Source: a bacterium
GTDB lineage: Bacteria > Electryoneota > B3-LCP
Direction: 5' to 3'
DNA length: 64,000 nt
Assembly (NCBI GenBank): GCA_026394195.1
Contig: JAPKYS010000015.1
Coordinates: 26,700 to 90,699, forward strand
The translations under genes were made by a program, and so were the position numbers. Each line of letters opens with the position of its first letter. Within the stretch, counting starts at the first letter, position 1. Under the pieces are notes generated by a model. That model saw only the letters and a list, made by a program, of their open reading frames with translations. It searched no databases and was not told where the DNA came from. Shown in pieces: positions 52,362 through 61,372 of the stretch.

Positions 52362-53360
52362 TTACCAGCGTTCCAGCAGCCGTTTGCCCATCAAATCCAG
52401 GACGAATTCATCCTGGGATGGGATGACGACGCTGTTATTACCCGCCATGTTTTCACCTGCGACGATTCCCTGCTTCGACGCTGACTTCCAGCCGAAATTG
52501 ATGACGGATTGTCCGGAATTAAGATCGAAGACCTGGGCGCAGTCACCGGCTGCAAAGACATTGGGGAAGTTGGTTTTCAACTCTTCATTGACCAGGACGC
52601 CACGGTCAATGTGAATGCCACTCCCTAAGAGGAAATCGATGCGTGGCGCTTCGTGCGGAGCCAGGACGATCAAGTCGCTGTCGAAGCTGTCACCGGCGTC
52701 ATCGAAACTGCGGTAGCGTTTGCCGTCGAGATCCAGGGTTTGCACCACGCGGCGATTGATCCTGACGTCCAAATTGAGAGCGTCTAACTTGTTCTTGACG
52801 TCCAGGGCGGTGACGCCGGGGAGTTGCCGGGGCCAGAAGAAACCGGGAGGAGCCAACCAGCGAACTTTCTTGCCCTTCAAATGGAAGATTCGGGTCAATT
52901 CCAGAGCCTGGTAGCCTCCGCCATAAACCAGCACCGATTCCACAGTCTCGGCTTCGCGTTTGAGTCGCAGAGCATCTGCTTTGGTCTTCAGAGTGTAATA
53001 TTGCGTTCCTTCCGGAGCAAGTTCCTGGGGCCAAAATCGAGTGCCGGTGGCTACCAGAAGGAAATTATAGTTAAGCTTTTTACCGTTCGCTAATTCGACG
53101 GCGTTCTCTTTGGGCATAACCCGGTTTACACGGACACCCATGATAAAGTCGACTCCGGTGGTCTCGCTCAGTTCGGCATCGGCAAGCTGCTGGGCTTCCG
53201 GCAAACGCTCATTAATCAGAAAATAGCCCAGATAGGGGCGAAGGTAGAAAGGGTCGAGCTCATCGCTGATGATAGTGATTTTCGCATTGGGTTCATCTCT
53301 GCGAATTCGGTTTAAAGCTGCTCTTCCTGCAGCTCCGCAACCGATGATGACATGGTGCAT
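52362..53360 (-). CDS. FAD/NAD(P)-dependent oxidoreductase (Pyr_redox_2)
   Basis: A 332-residue flavoprotein of the rubredoxin-reductase/NirB type. It has the N-terminal FAD-binding G-C-G-A-A-G near residue 8, a second dinucleotide motif V-Y-G-G-G-Y near residue 145, and the FAD-contact A-A-G-D-C-A near residue 275. No C-terminal reductase domain is added. Its place between nuoC and mscS suggests co-expression with complex I; the electron partner is unknown. Confidence 0.85.
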   Translation of the reverse strand: MHHVIIGCGAAGRAALNRIRRDEPNAKITIISDELDPFYLRPYLGYFLINERLPEAQQLADAELSETTGVDFIMGVRVNRVMPKENAVELANGKKLNYNFLLVATGTRFWPQELAPEGTQYYTLKTKADALRLKREAETVESVLVYGGGYQALELTRIFHLKGKKVRWLAPPGFFWPRQLPGVTALDVKNKLDALNLDVRINRRVVQTLDLDGKRYRSFDDAGDSFDSDLIVLAPHEAPRIDFLLGSGIHIDRGVLVNEELKTNFPNVFAAGDCAQVFDLNSGQSVINFGWKSASKQGIVAGENMAGNNSVVIPSQDEFVLDLMGKRLLERW

Positions 53361-53413
53361 ATATTCTCCTGTGAGAGTAGTTACTGTGAAAGGTTCTTTT
53401 TTATTTTACGCTG

Positions 53414-54511
53414 CTATGATTTCTCTTTCGGTGTTATGAGATCATCAGCCAGATGCAGCGTCCGTTGGGGGAAGGGAATTTCAATCCCCTCGGCATTAAA
53501 TCGTTTAAGAATGCGTTTGCGTAATTCGCTCTGCACCGCGAACTGATTACTGAATTCTTCGATGTTAATCAAGAGGGTAAAATCGAGAGAGGAGTCTCCG
53601 AAGCCTGGATTAAAGCGCAGAACAGGAGGAGGATCGGCGAGGAGTCCCTCGATTTCCGGCGCAGCCTTGGCGACCTCTTCAAGCACAACCTTCTCGATGA
53701 AATCGGGATCGCTGGAATAAGATACGCTGATGGGCATGGTTAAAGACAACTGCCTCTCAGGCATGGAGAAATTGGTAATAATAATCTGTGCCATCTTGCT
53801 GTTGGGCACGAGTATATTATTATTGGCAATCGAGCGAATGGTAGTGGTACGCCAGCCGATATCGGTAATGAAGCCTTCCTGCCCGGAATCCAATTTCACA
53901 TAATCACCAACTCTGACCTGTTTGGCTATCATGATGTACATACCGGAAAAAAGATTGTTCAGGGTATCCTGCAAAGCCAGGGCGACCGCCAGACCACCGA
54001 CTCCCAGAGCAGTGATAATCGGGGTGATGGAAATGCCCAGCGCTTGCAAGGCGAATAGACCACCGATGATGAAAATGACGATCTTGGCGAAGTTACGCGT
54101 AAGACTCGTCACCGGCATGGTGCCTTCGACGTTCCGACCGTATTCGTTGATGGCCTCGCCGATAATGCGAGCCACCGCCCAGGTGATCGAGAAGGCTATG
54201 ACGACCAGCGATAACCTATCGATCCAAACCTGCGCCAAATGCGGCAGAGTGATCGAACGGGTGGAGAGATTCAGCCCTAATACGGCAAACCAAAACGGCA
54301 ACGGTCCCCGCAGCGCGCCGATGATGATATCATCAAGACGGGTCTTACTCCTGGAAGCGAGTCTGGCGATCCACCTGAATCCGACAACCTTGATCAGGAA
54401 GCCGATCCCCATCACGACGGCGAAGATGATCGCGGCGTGGGGGAGCTGCTTCAGGTAATCGATATTCTGAACGATGGGCGCGCCGGCGCTGAGGGAATCA
54501 GGAGGCATCAT
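53414..54511 (-). CDS. MscS-family mechanosensitive channel
   Basis: A 365-residue small-conductance mechanosensitive channel. Three to five membrane segments lead into the pore-lining G-V-G-G-L-A-V-A-L-A-L-Q-D. The family's beta domain follows with V-G-D-Y-V-K-L-D-S-G-Q-E-G and I-G-W-R-T-T-T-I-R. The start overlaps the nuoB stop (ATGATG/TGA region), so ATG 54511 or 54508 is used rather than the longer open frame inside nuoB. It relieves hypo-osmotic stress. Confidence 0.9.
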   Translation of the reverse strand: MMPPDSLSAGAPIVQNIDYLKQLPHAAIIFAVVMGIGFLIKVVGFRWIARLASRSKTRLDDIIIGALRGPLPFWFAVLGLNLSTRSITLPHLAQVWIDRLSLVVIAFSITWAVARIIGEAINEYGRNVEGTMPVTSLTRNFAKIVIFIIGGLFALQALGISITPIITALGVGGLAVALALQDTLNNLFSGMYIMIAKQVRVGDYVKLDSGQEGFITDIGWRTTTIRSIANNNILVPNSKMAQIIITNFSMPERQLSLTMPISVSYSSDPDFIEKVVLEEVAKAAPEIEGLLADPPPVLRFNPGFGDSSLDFTLLINIEEFSNQFAVQSELRKRILKRFNAEGIEIPFPQRTLHLADDLITPKEKS

Positions 54512-54978
54512 GCCTTTCTCGTTTGAATCTTTTCCTGCAATTTTATCAGACCATCCAATACCATCTCGGGTCTGGGAGGACAGCCGGGGATGTAGATATC
54601 CACCGGGATAATGGTGTCGATGCCCTGGACTGTAGCATAGTTGTCGTACGGTCCGCCGGCGGAAGCGCAAGCGCCGAAAGCCACCACCCACTTGGGGTCA
54701 GCCATCTGTTCCCAGACACGATGGAGAACGGGCGCGATTTTGTGCGATACCGTGCCGACCACAAAGAGCAGATCGGACTGGCGCGGGGAAAAGCGCGGCA
54801 GACCGGCTCCGAAGCGGTCGATGTCGTAATGCGCGCAGGCGACGGACATGTACTCCATACCACAACAGGCAGTCACGAAGGGATAGAGAAACAGTGAATA
54901 CTTTCTCCCCCAACCCAAAATGTACTCCAGCTTGCTGGTGAACGCCATTCCCGGGATTCCCTCGCTTCCTACTTCCAT
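54508..54978 (-). CDS. nuoB: NADH-quinone oxidoreductase subunit B
   Basis: The N2-cluster subunit, 156 residues. The ligands are the tandem C-C in A-C-C-G-M-E, then G-A-C-A-S-A-G-G and P-G-C-P-P-R. It overlaps the nuoA end by 10 bp and the mscS start by 4 bp. Confidence 0.96.
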   Translation of the reverse strand: MEVGSEGIPGMAFTSKLEYILGWGRKYSLFLYPFVTACCGMEYMSVACAHYDIDRFGAGLPRFSPRQSDLLFVVGTVSHKIAPVLHRVWEQMADPKWVVAFGACASAGGPYDNYATVQGIDTIIPVDIYIPGCPPRPEMVLDGLIKLQEKIQTRKA

Positions 54979-55328
54979 TCCAGTACTCCCTTCTTGACTG
55001 CGTAGAAAAGCCCTGCCATCAACACGGTGATAAAGATCGTGATCGAGACGAATGCGACGATGGAAAGTTCTCGAAAAACGACCGCCCAGGGATAGAGAAA
55101 AATTACTTCAATATCGAAGATAATAAAGAGAATGGCGACAATGAAGAATTTTATTGGGAATCGCAGATCTCGCGCTTCGCCGGTGGGGATAATACCGCAC
55201 TCAAAGGGTTCGCCTTTAACCTTGTTAGGCCGCTTGGGACCTAAAAAGATGGCTACCGCCATCATGATGGCGGTCAGGATTCCGGCGCAGATCAACATCC
55301 AGACGACGGGTGTGAATTGGGAAATCAC
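54969..55328 (-). CDS. nuoA: NADH-quinone oxidoreductase subunit A
   Basis: A 119-residue three-helix membrane subunit with the family core K-x-E-P-F-E-C-G, R-F-P-I-K-F-F and F-D-I-E-V-I-F-L-Y-P-W. It is the first nuo gene of the cluster, 15 bp after the DHH phosphoesterase gene. Confidence 0.95.
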   Translation of the reverse strand: MISQFTPVVWMLICAGILTAIMMAVAIFLGPKRPNKVKGEPFECGIIPTGEARDLRFPIKFFIVAILFIIFDIEVIFLYPWAVVFRELSIVAFVSITIFITVLMAGLFYAVKKGVLEWK

Positions 55329-55343
55329 GATAGTTTTCCTAAG

Positions 55344-56426
55344 TTAGCAATGTTGACTGTCAAGGAGCAGTGGAACACCGGGTTTGAACTGTTCAGCGCC
55401 AACAGCCGTTAGAAAGCGATCAATGAGAACCGCTTCGATTTCATCTATTTTTTTTCGATTTCTGCCGTTGGAAAGAATACGCCCGCCTGCCATGTGATCA
55501 TGCCCGCCGCCTGTGCCCAATTCTCTCGCCATGATTCCGGCGATATTACCGGCAGATAGATCGCTGGGAGTGAAGCGGATCGAATAAACGATCTGGTCCT
55601 CATAGCGGCCTATCACCAGCGTCCTGTCGGCATTTTCGTGGCGCAACAGAAAGTCCGCCAGTTCGGCGACCGCATCGGGTACGGGTATCTCACCCAACCT
55701 GGAAACCACGACGTTACCGAAGAGACAGGCGTTTGCGATGCCGCGGTGATATAGTGTGAAATAATCCCCCGGAATTTCCGCCTTCATGATGCGATGGTGG
55801 AGTTCCCAATCCACGGTTCCGAACAGCGCAAAATAAGCTCGCTGATCCGCATCACAGATGCTGAGTCCCAATTCCGAAGTCTCACTCTTTATGGCGTAGA
55901 ATAGCGCTGTCGCCAGTTTCGATTCCAACTTGACTTCTTGAGCCAGCAGGTATTCCACCAAAAGAGTGCTCACCGCGCCGTACTCGGGGCGAATGTCGAC
56001 GAACTCGGCGGTCACGGGGTGATGGCTGGGGTGATGATCGATTACTGCCGTGATGGGTAGATCGGACGGTAAAGTGCTGTTGCCGGAACCCGGCTGCGCA
56101 TCAACCATCACAATGGCGTCCCAGGGCTTGTCGACGACCAACTCGATGGGATTGACGTTAAGGTCGATTTCAAGCGAGAGCACCCGATTTTCGGCTCGAC
56201 CCAGAATGCCACCGATGCCGATATAGGGTTTCAAGCTCTTCTTTGCTTTAATCAGCACCTGAAGAGCGAGACTGGAAGCCAGCGCGTCCGGATCGGGGTT
56301 GTCATGCGTGATGATCAGGACATGCCCCTGGTCCGGCAGACACGCCAGGAAGCGATCAGACCGGCGCTCTGGGTCCCAAGGAGGTTCTTTCCGGGATGAA
56401 CGCCGCTTTTTAGTTAGATTAGCCAG
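55344..56426 (-). CDS. DHH-family phosphoesterase, apparent CTG start
   Basis: A 360-residue DHH/DHHA1 phosphoesterase. The N-terminal motif T-H-D-N-P-D-P-D-A-L-A-S lies at residues 40-51, then V-D-A-Q-P-G, D-H-H-P-S-H-H and the DHHA1 motif G-G-G-H-D-H-M-A-G-G. Members cut oligonucleotides or cyclic dinucleotides. The essential first motif lies upstream of the nearest GTG (56258). Between an in-frame TAA and that GTG the only start-like codons are CTG, with 56426 giving M-A-N-L-T-K-K-R-R. A promoter at 56499-56527 supports this. The exact start is uncertain. Confidence 0.82.
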   Translation of the reverse strand: MANLTKKRRSSRKEPPWDPERRSDRFLACLPDQGHVLIITHDNPDPDALASSLALQVLIKAKKSLKPYIGIGGILGRAENRVLSLEIDLNVNPIELVVDKPWDAIVMVDAQPGSGNSTLPSDLPITAVIDHHPSHHPVTAEFVDIRPEYGAVSTLLVEYLLAQEVKLESKLATALFYAIKSETSELGLSICDADQRAYFALFGTVDWELHHRIMKAEIPGDYFTLYHRGIANACLFGNVVVSRLGEIPVPDAVAELADFLLRHENADRTLVIGRYEDQIVYSIRFTPSDLSAGNIAGIMARELGTGGGHDHMAGGRILSNGRNRKKIDEIEAVLIDRFLTAVGAEQFKPGVPLLLDSQHC

Positions 56427-56498
56427 TTTATAACTTTAAGATTAGGAATTCTACTAAAATGAGCTCGTATCACGATTCGATTTTAGACTTCACCTTGA

Positions 56499-56527
56499 AA
56501 TATACTCAATTATCTTACCGTTTTCAA
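56499..56527 (-). promoter_or_regulatory. Promoter TTGAAA-N17-TATATT before the DHH/nuo cluster
   Basis: The -35 TTGAAA is at 56522-56527 and the -10 TATATT at 56499-56504, with a 17-bp spacer, about 70 bp before the proposed CTG start. The rest of the 56427-56707 gap shows no gene. Confidence 0.6.
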
Positions 56528-56707
56528 CCGATTTTTCGCTCGTTAGCCGTTTGTTATTGTGCTTTTTTTCACCAGAGCGTTTAAAAATAATTCTGCTGCC
56601 TGCTTTTCGCCGGACTATCTTGACGAGGAAGAGTGTTGGTCGGGCGGATCATGACTCAATCACGACCCGAAGACCCTGACAGGAGCCGTTATCTTCTGAA
56701 GGTTCTC

Positions 56708-57526
56708 CTAATGCCCGCCGCCGGTTTCGACGGTTCCCGTCTGGTAATTCAACTCTGAACCCAACATGCTGTGTGGGATTGAGAAGACAACCAGTATCAA
56801 CAGCGCCGCGATTAGAATCCAGATTCGAGCTGCCTTGCCCCGTAACGCCAGGAAAAAGGGGATCAGCCAGCCAATCAGAACGATCAGGGTCTTGTTGTCG
56901 GTCAGATCATAACCGAAAGGGACGCCCGTCCAGAATTCGCCGAAAGCATACTTCTGCATCAGGGGACCAAAGATCATACCGCCGATAAAGAGGATAACGG
57001 TCGTCGACAACACCAATCTCCGGGTTTTCCCTGTTGCGATCAAGGCTTCCAACCCAGCGCGCGTGGATAGCAGCATGGCGAGAAACATCAAGCCGATGTG
57101 TGGAATCACCACCCAAGCGGGGACGCTCTCCCGGAAGCGGATGACGACGTCACGATCTCCGGGGATGGTGATCATCGACTGGTTTCGATAGAGGCGGAGA
57201 TAGTATTCCAGCTTGCCGGCTGTGGGTTGCTTCGGGAGGATGGCTGTCAGCTTTTCCCGCTGGCGCTGCAAAGGAATTTCCGTCCATGGCTCATTGTACT
57301 TGTACTTTTTGTACACCAAAACCCCATGGACGTCCCGATCGACCATCTTGATCTCTACCGGAGCGTCGCCGCGACCTTCGTTGCTGCGAGGAAGGTGATA
57401 CTTGAAGTGAACAGAGCCTAAGGTGGCTTCTCCACGCAAGGCGTAGGTGGGTCCGGTCATGCGCTGATATACCGCCGCAGAGGCAGTGATGAGGAAAGCC
57501 AACAACCAAAAAATTGTGTTTCGCAT
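56708..57526 (-). CDS. Conserved-looking membrane protein of unknown function
   Basis: A 272-residue protein that I do not recognise. It has an N-terminal membrane or signal segment (about 3-20), then a soluble beta-rich stretch of about 110 residues (motif V-I-R-F-R-E-S-V). Four hydrophobic segments follow in the second half, including V-V-I-P-H-I-G-L-M-F near residue 145 and L-I-V-L-I-G-W-L-I-P-F-F. It ends with an extracytoplasmic-like tail with T-G-G-G-H. ATG 57526 is chosen because the promoter upstream rules out the much longer open frame. No functional neighbour suggests a role. Confidence 0.75.
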   Translation of the reverse strand: MRNTIFWLLAFLITASAAVYQRMTGPTYALRGEATLGSVHFKYHLPRSNEGRGDAPVEIKMVDRDVHGVLVYKKYKYNEPWTEIPLQRQREKLTAILPKQPTAGKLEYYLRLYRNQSMITIPGDRDVVIRFRESVPAWVVIPHIGLMFLAMLLSTRAGLEALIATGKTRRLVLSTTVILFIGGMIFGPLMQKYAFGEFWTGVPFGYDLTDNKTLIVLIGWLIPFFLALRGKAARIWILIAALLILVVFSIPHSMLGSELNYQTGTVETGGGH

Positions 57527-57672
57527 CGTGATTTTGGATTTAGTTCGTAGAGTGGTTTTTAATTTAGCAGTGACAAGGTCAAATTTTGGCAGGTGATACG
57601 GAAAAATCGGCGCAGGGTTGAATAATCTAATCCACAAATTTCCAGGATAAGCAGATTCCCCCAATTTACAGC

Positions 57673-57701
57673 AATATACGAAAATATCGGTCTTTTGTCA
57701 A
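57673..57701 (-). promoter_or_regulatory. Promoter TTGACA-N17-TATATT
   Basis: A perfect -35 TTGACA (57696-57701), -10 TATATT (57673-57678) and 17-bp spacer, just after the rhomboid stop. It gives a leader of about 140 bases for the membrane protein gene. Confidence 0.7.
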
Positions 57702-57708
57702 CTCTTTT

Positions 57709-58392
57709 TCAGCGCCGCCCCCTTCCCCACCCTACTCCGGGCCGCAGCTTCTTCATCAGGTAGATTCCGGCCAAAAAACCGCCCACGTGTGCCAGATAGG
57801 CTACGCTGGTTTCACCCGCTGCGGAGGTCGTGGCATAGAGCACTTGCATCACGAACCAGAAACCCAATACCCAAAACGCCGGAATGCGCGCCGTGGTGAC
57901 GAAGATAACCAGAAAGATCAGCACCAGCACTCGCGCGCCGGGGAAAGTCACCAGGTAGGCTCCCAAAATTCCGGCGATAGCACCGGAAGCTCCCACCATC
58001 GGGACGGTGGAGAAGGGATTGATAATTACATGGGCAATAGCGGCAAAGGTTCCACAGAGCAGGTAGAAGAGCAGAAATTTGAACTTACCCAGCACGTCTT
58101 CGATGTTGTTGCCGAAAATCCAGAGGTAGAGCATATTACCGGCGAGGTGCAAGATTCCTCCATGCAGAAATTGGGAGGTCACCAGAGTCAACGCCGAAGG
58201 AAAGCCGCCGTAGAGTCGCGGCGCCTGGCCCAGGAGCTGCGCCGGCACCATACCATAGCTCATGATGAAAACTGTCTGTTGGCGCGGATCTAAGAGCGTC
58301 TGATAGACGAACACCGCCACGTTAGCGGCTACCAGCAGCACGGTCACGACTGGAAAACGCAGCCCCGGATTTTCATCTCTCAGCGGGATCAT
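57709..58392 (-). CDS. Rhomboid-family intramembrane serine protease
   Basis: A 227-residue, six-helix protease that cleaves other membrane proteins inside the bilayer. It has G-N-M-L-Y-L in helix 2 (H-L-A-G-N-M), the catalytic G-A-S-G-A-I near residue 135 and the catalytic His in A-H-V-G-G-F near residue 207. It touches the stop of the M23 gene upstream. Confidence 0.93.
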   Translation of the reverse strand: MIPLRDENPGLRFPVVTVLLVAANVAVFVYQTLLDPRQQTVFIMSYGMVPAQLLGQAPRLYGGFPSALTLVTSQFLHGGILHLAGNMLYLWIFGNNIEDVLGKFKFLLFYLLCGTFAAIAHVIINPFSTVPMVGASGAIAGILGAYLVTFPGARVLVLIFLVIFVTTARIPAFWVLGFWFVMQVLYATTSAAGETSVAYLAHVGGFLAGIYLMKKLRPGVGWGRGRR

Positions 58393-60489
58393 CTACTTGC
58401 CGATGGTTATGGTGCGATGGATGCTGGTTTCGTTGCCGCAGTAATCCTTCACCTTAAAATCGATCTTATGCGTTCCTCTGGTCAGCAGAGTGTCCGGCGC
58501 GCCGACGGCTGCCTGAGTTTCCAGATCGTATTCCAGCAGCACCCATTGTCCGTCAATCTCGAAATCGATAGTGCGGTCGTCAACTCCGGAAAGTTCGTCC
58601 TTGATGTGGAAGCGGAAGGTCGGTCGTGAATTAGCGATCGAACCGAAAGCATTGGACCAGGAAGCGGTCGGGGCGATATTATCCTTCAACAGCGCGTAGG
58701 TTTCCAGGTTAGGCGTCGACCCGGAAATGGACCCGGGGACGCGGTCACGGTCATTATCGATGAATTTCCAACGCCAGGAACGGGTGTACAGTCCCAGCTT
58801 CTCGAGTTCGGTTTCGCCGGCGGGAATGGCGATGGATACGTCCGCTTTGCCGCGGATGGGGACGTCAGTCGGCTGCAGGGTGTAGATGCGGCTGCGCACC
58901 CGGGAGTCAGGTTTATCCAGGCTCTCTTTCTCAATGCGGATGAAGAGAGGCCGGTAAACCGCTTCAGCTTCGAAGTCGGCGCGAAAGCAGCCGTCGTCAG
59001 AGGAGGCTCTTCCGCCGGTGAGCAGGATTGACTGCACGGGCCAAGAATCAGTATCCGTCCAGATCGTGCCATCTTTATGCTCGGCGCGCACTTCGTAGGT
59101 CAGATTGGCGGTCTGGCTCGGTTCCAGTTTCGCCTTCGCCAACCATTTGCCGTTCCAGCGCACCATGGGGAACTGCGCCTTGAAGGGTTGTGTTTGCAGC
59201 AGTTCGATCTTCTGTTGTGAGGGATTGGACGGCATGGTCAGGATGACGTAGCTCTCATAAAACTCGGCGTGCAGGCTGCTGCTGAAGGGTTTTGCAGACT
59301 TGCTGGAAAACGCCTGTCCTAACTTCGACCCGACGAATCCGGCAAGCTGAGTCAACCCGGCAATATCGGAATAGATCGGATCCGCCTTGAAATCCAGTTT
59401 GCCGTCGATGACCGCTTTATTGCCCGCATAATCGCAGAGCACGATCCGGAAACTGTGCAGGCCGGGAGCGAACTCCCTGGAATCGATGACTCCTTCCCCG
59501 CCTCGATAGAAATCGGCGGTCATCTGTGGATCGCGCCAGAGGTGATGATACAAGCCTTTGTTGCTCTTCCAGAGGCGGTAATCTCGTTCCAGCTCGATCT
59601 GACGGTATTCCTCGAAGCCGAAGTGGTCGTAACGAGCGGAAAAGATGCTCTCGCCGTCAAGGAACAGATCCATACCGTAAAAGCTGATCTGGTTGGAGGA
59701 GCTGTCGGTGTAGTCCCAACCCGAGACGCCCAACCCGATCGGTCCATAGACCTGGGGAACCTGGGGGAGCTTGTACTGATTTTCGACTCCGGGCTGAGCT
59801 GCCGTCAAGCGGAAGGATTGCGAATCGAAACCTGCGCCGATTTCCGAGGATACGTCCAAGGGGAAGAGCGCTATCTTGTTGGCTTGAGGTGCTTTGGTAT
59901 CCTGAGCGGTGAACCCGAAAAGGAATGGATTGCAATAGCCGCCGTTGTCCCGGATTTCGAAGTGCAGGTGCGGCGGTCCGGCTCCGGTAGCGCCGGAATA
60001 GGCGACGATATCCCCCTGTTTGAAGGAGAGTTCGCCCGGTTTTAAGAACATTTCACAGCGATACATGCGCAGACGGTACTGCTCGGCGTGCAGCAGCTTT
60101 TCGATGTTAGGGGCGAACTTCAGCAGATGCGCGTATGCCGCCTGCCGTCCGTCCTTTAATTGAAGGTAGAGGATTTTCCCGTATCCACCAGGCGATACCT
60201 TGATGCGTACCACATCGCCATCAGCGACGGCGAGGCAGGAATATCCCACCCGCGAGTTGGTGCGGATATCAATGCCGAAGTGAAAATGGGTTTTGCGCGT
60301 CTCGGCGAAACTACTTGAGAGCTGCCGGCCCAGTTTTATGGGCCAGATGTAACCGGTCTGGTAGGATTTTTCCTTTTGAGCTCCATCTGTGAACTTTATC
60401 ACCAACGTGCAGATTATCAGGGCAACGGCGGTTGCCAATAAAAAGAAACGCCCTCGGGCGTTTCTGACGGTCTTTGGGAGGAGTTGCAT
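58393..60489 (-). CDS. M23-family metallopeptidase, large periplasmic protein
   Basis: A 698-residue protein with an N-terminal membrane segment (about 14-32). Right after it is a LytM-type peptidase domain (about 50-185) with the zinc motif H-F-G-I-D (H70, D74) and P-H-L-H-F-E. A long beta-rich C-terminal part of about 500 residues has no known family that I can name, perhaps Ig-like. It probably cuts peptidoglycan cross-links. ATG 60489 is preferred because longer open frames run into the downstream end of the YbgF-like gene. Confidence 0.88.
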   Translation of the reverse strand: MQLLPKTVRNARGRFFLLATAVALIICTLVIKFTDGAQKEKSYQTGYIWPIKLGRQLSSSFAETRKTHFHFGIDIRTNSRVGYSCLAVADGDVVRIKVSPGGYGKILYLQLKDGRQAAYAHLLKFAPNIEKLLHAEQYRLRMYRCEMFLKPGELSFKQGDIVAYSGATGAGPPHLHFEIRDNGGYCNPFLFGFTAQDTKAPQANKIALFPLDVSSEIGAGFDSQSFRLTAAQPGVENQYKLPQVPQVYGPIGLGVSGWDYTDSSSNQISFYGMDLFLDGESIFSARYDHFGFEEYRQIELERDYRLWKSNKGLYHHLWRDPQMTADFYRGGEGVIDSREFAPGLHSFRIVLCDYAGNKAVIDGKLDFKADPIYSDIAGLTQLAGFVGSKLGQAFSSKSAKPFSSSLHAEFYESYVILTMPSNPSQQKIELLQTQPFKAQFPMVRWNGKWLAKAKLEPSQTANLTYEVRAEHKDGTIWTDTDSWPVQSILLTGGRASSDDGCFRADFEAEAVYRPLFIRIEKESLDKPDSRVRSRIYTLQPTDVPIRGKADVSIAIPAGETELEKLGLYTRSWRWKFIDNDRDRVPGSISGSTPNLETYALLKDNIAPTASWSNAFGSIANSRPTFRFHIKDELSGVDDRTIDFEIDGQWVLLEYDLETQAAVGAPDTLLTRGTHKIDFKVKDYCGNETSIHRTITIGK

Positions 60490-60500
60490 GGATTCGGTAG

Positions 60501-61223
60501 TCAGGGTAGTTGATCCAGCAGAGCGCGCGCCCGCGGCACGTATTCGCTGGATGGATAGGCTGAGAGTAACCGGTTTAACTCTTCGCGGGCTTCTTCGTAT
60601 TTCTTCAATTGCATGTAGCAGACGGCTATTTTCAATTGCGCGGCGTCTGCTTTGGGGGCTTTGGCGTAGGTGAAGACTCTCTGAAATTCCGCCAGTGCGG
60701 TTTCGTACTGCTTTTGACCGTAATAGCATTCCCCCAGCCAGTACTGGCAGTTGGAAGCCAGCTTGTGGTCGGGTTCGCTCTGCAGGAGGGCGGTATAGAT
60801 CGCTTCAGCCTGTTTGAAGGACTTTTTCTCGAACAGACCGCGGGCTTTGTCGTAGTCGGCTTGATAGTTGTCGCTCAGGGCGGGAGTGGTTTGCGCGACG
60901 ACGGGCGGCAGCAGTGGTGCGGGAGATAATTGCTTGGGTTCCTGAGCCTGGTACTTCTTGACCTGCATGTCCAGATCTTTGATCAGGACGTCCTGCTGCT
61001 CAATCATGGAGTCCAAAGTTCTCAGGGAATCCTGGTAGTTCTTGCGGCTGCCTTCGGATTCCATGAGCCTGGCTTGCAGGTCGTTGATCTGCGCCTGCAA
61101 TTCGGCATTATGCGTCTGAGCCTGATTTAACTGTTCGTCGGTGGCTTTGACGTTGCGGTTGGAACACCCCAGCGCCGACATCAGCAGCGTCAGGATGACG
61201 ATACCCAAGGACGTTTTACGCAC
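60501..61223 (-). CDS. YbgF/CpoB-like lipoprotein with TPR repeats
   Basis: A 240-residue lipoprotein with lipobox M-S-A-L-G-C (about residue 19). A long coiled coil follows (about 30-100, pattern like L-N-Q-A-Q-T-H-N-A-E-L-Q). At the C-terminus come tetratricopeptide repeats with Y-W-L-G-E-C-Y-Y and A-L-A-E-F-Q-R-V-F. This is the layout of the Tol-Pal-associated CpoB. No tol or pal gene is adjacent. The GTG 61223 start follows GGGGAGGGTGG. Confidence 0.85.
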   Translation of the reverse strand: MRKTSLGIVILTLLMSALGCSNRNVKATDEQLNQAQTHNAELQAQINDLQARLMESEGSRKNYQDSLRTLDSMIEQQDVLIKDLDMQVKKYQAQEPKQLSPAPLLPPVVAQTTPALSDNYQADYDKARGLFEKKSFKQAEAIYTALLQSEPDHKLASNCQYWLGECYYGQKQYETALAEFQRVFTYAKAPKADAAQLKIAVCYMQLKKYEEAREELNRLLSAYPSSEYVPRARALLDQLP

Positions 61224-61263
61224 AGCCCACCCTCCCCTTTTTAAGCGGATTGAAACCGTCCAA

Positions 61264-61292
61264 AAGGTAACGAACTCAAGCGGTAAAGTCAA
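61264..61292 (-). promoter_or_regulatory. Promoter TTGACT-N17-TACCTT of the YbgF-like/M23/rhomboid cluster
   Basis: The -35 TTGACT is at 61287-61292 and a -10 of TACCTT at 61264-61269 with a 17-bp spacer, 40 bp before the GTG start. Confidence 0.5.
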
Positions 61293-61327
61293 GGATTTTT
61301 AAGGTGAGTTTTGAGGTGGGGAAAAGG

Positions 61328-61353
61328 AAGGGCGACCGGATCGGCCGCCCTTT
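61328..61353 (-). terminator. Terminator of the ankyrin-MBL gene
   Basis: A 7-bp perfect outer stem (61328-61334 with 61346-61352) with partly paired inner bases and a T-rich 3' flank on the - strand, 20 bp after the stop. Confidence 0.65.
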
Positions 61354-61372
61354 ATCGTGTAATCCCTTCAAA

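Noticed and set aside
54512..54691. Longer N-terminus of the MscS channel starting at 54691
   Set aside because: This part lies inside nuoB in another frame and has an arginine-rich sequence that does not resemble MscS proteins.
57527..57664. Longer N-terminus of the unknown membrane protein starting at 57664
   Set aside because: The start would be TTG, essentially at the transcript start of the promoter at 57673, and the added residues show no structure.
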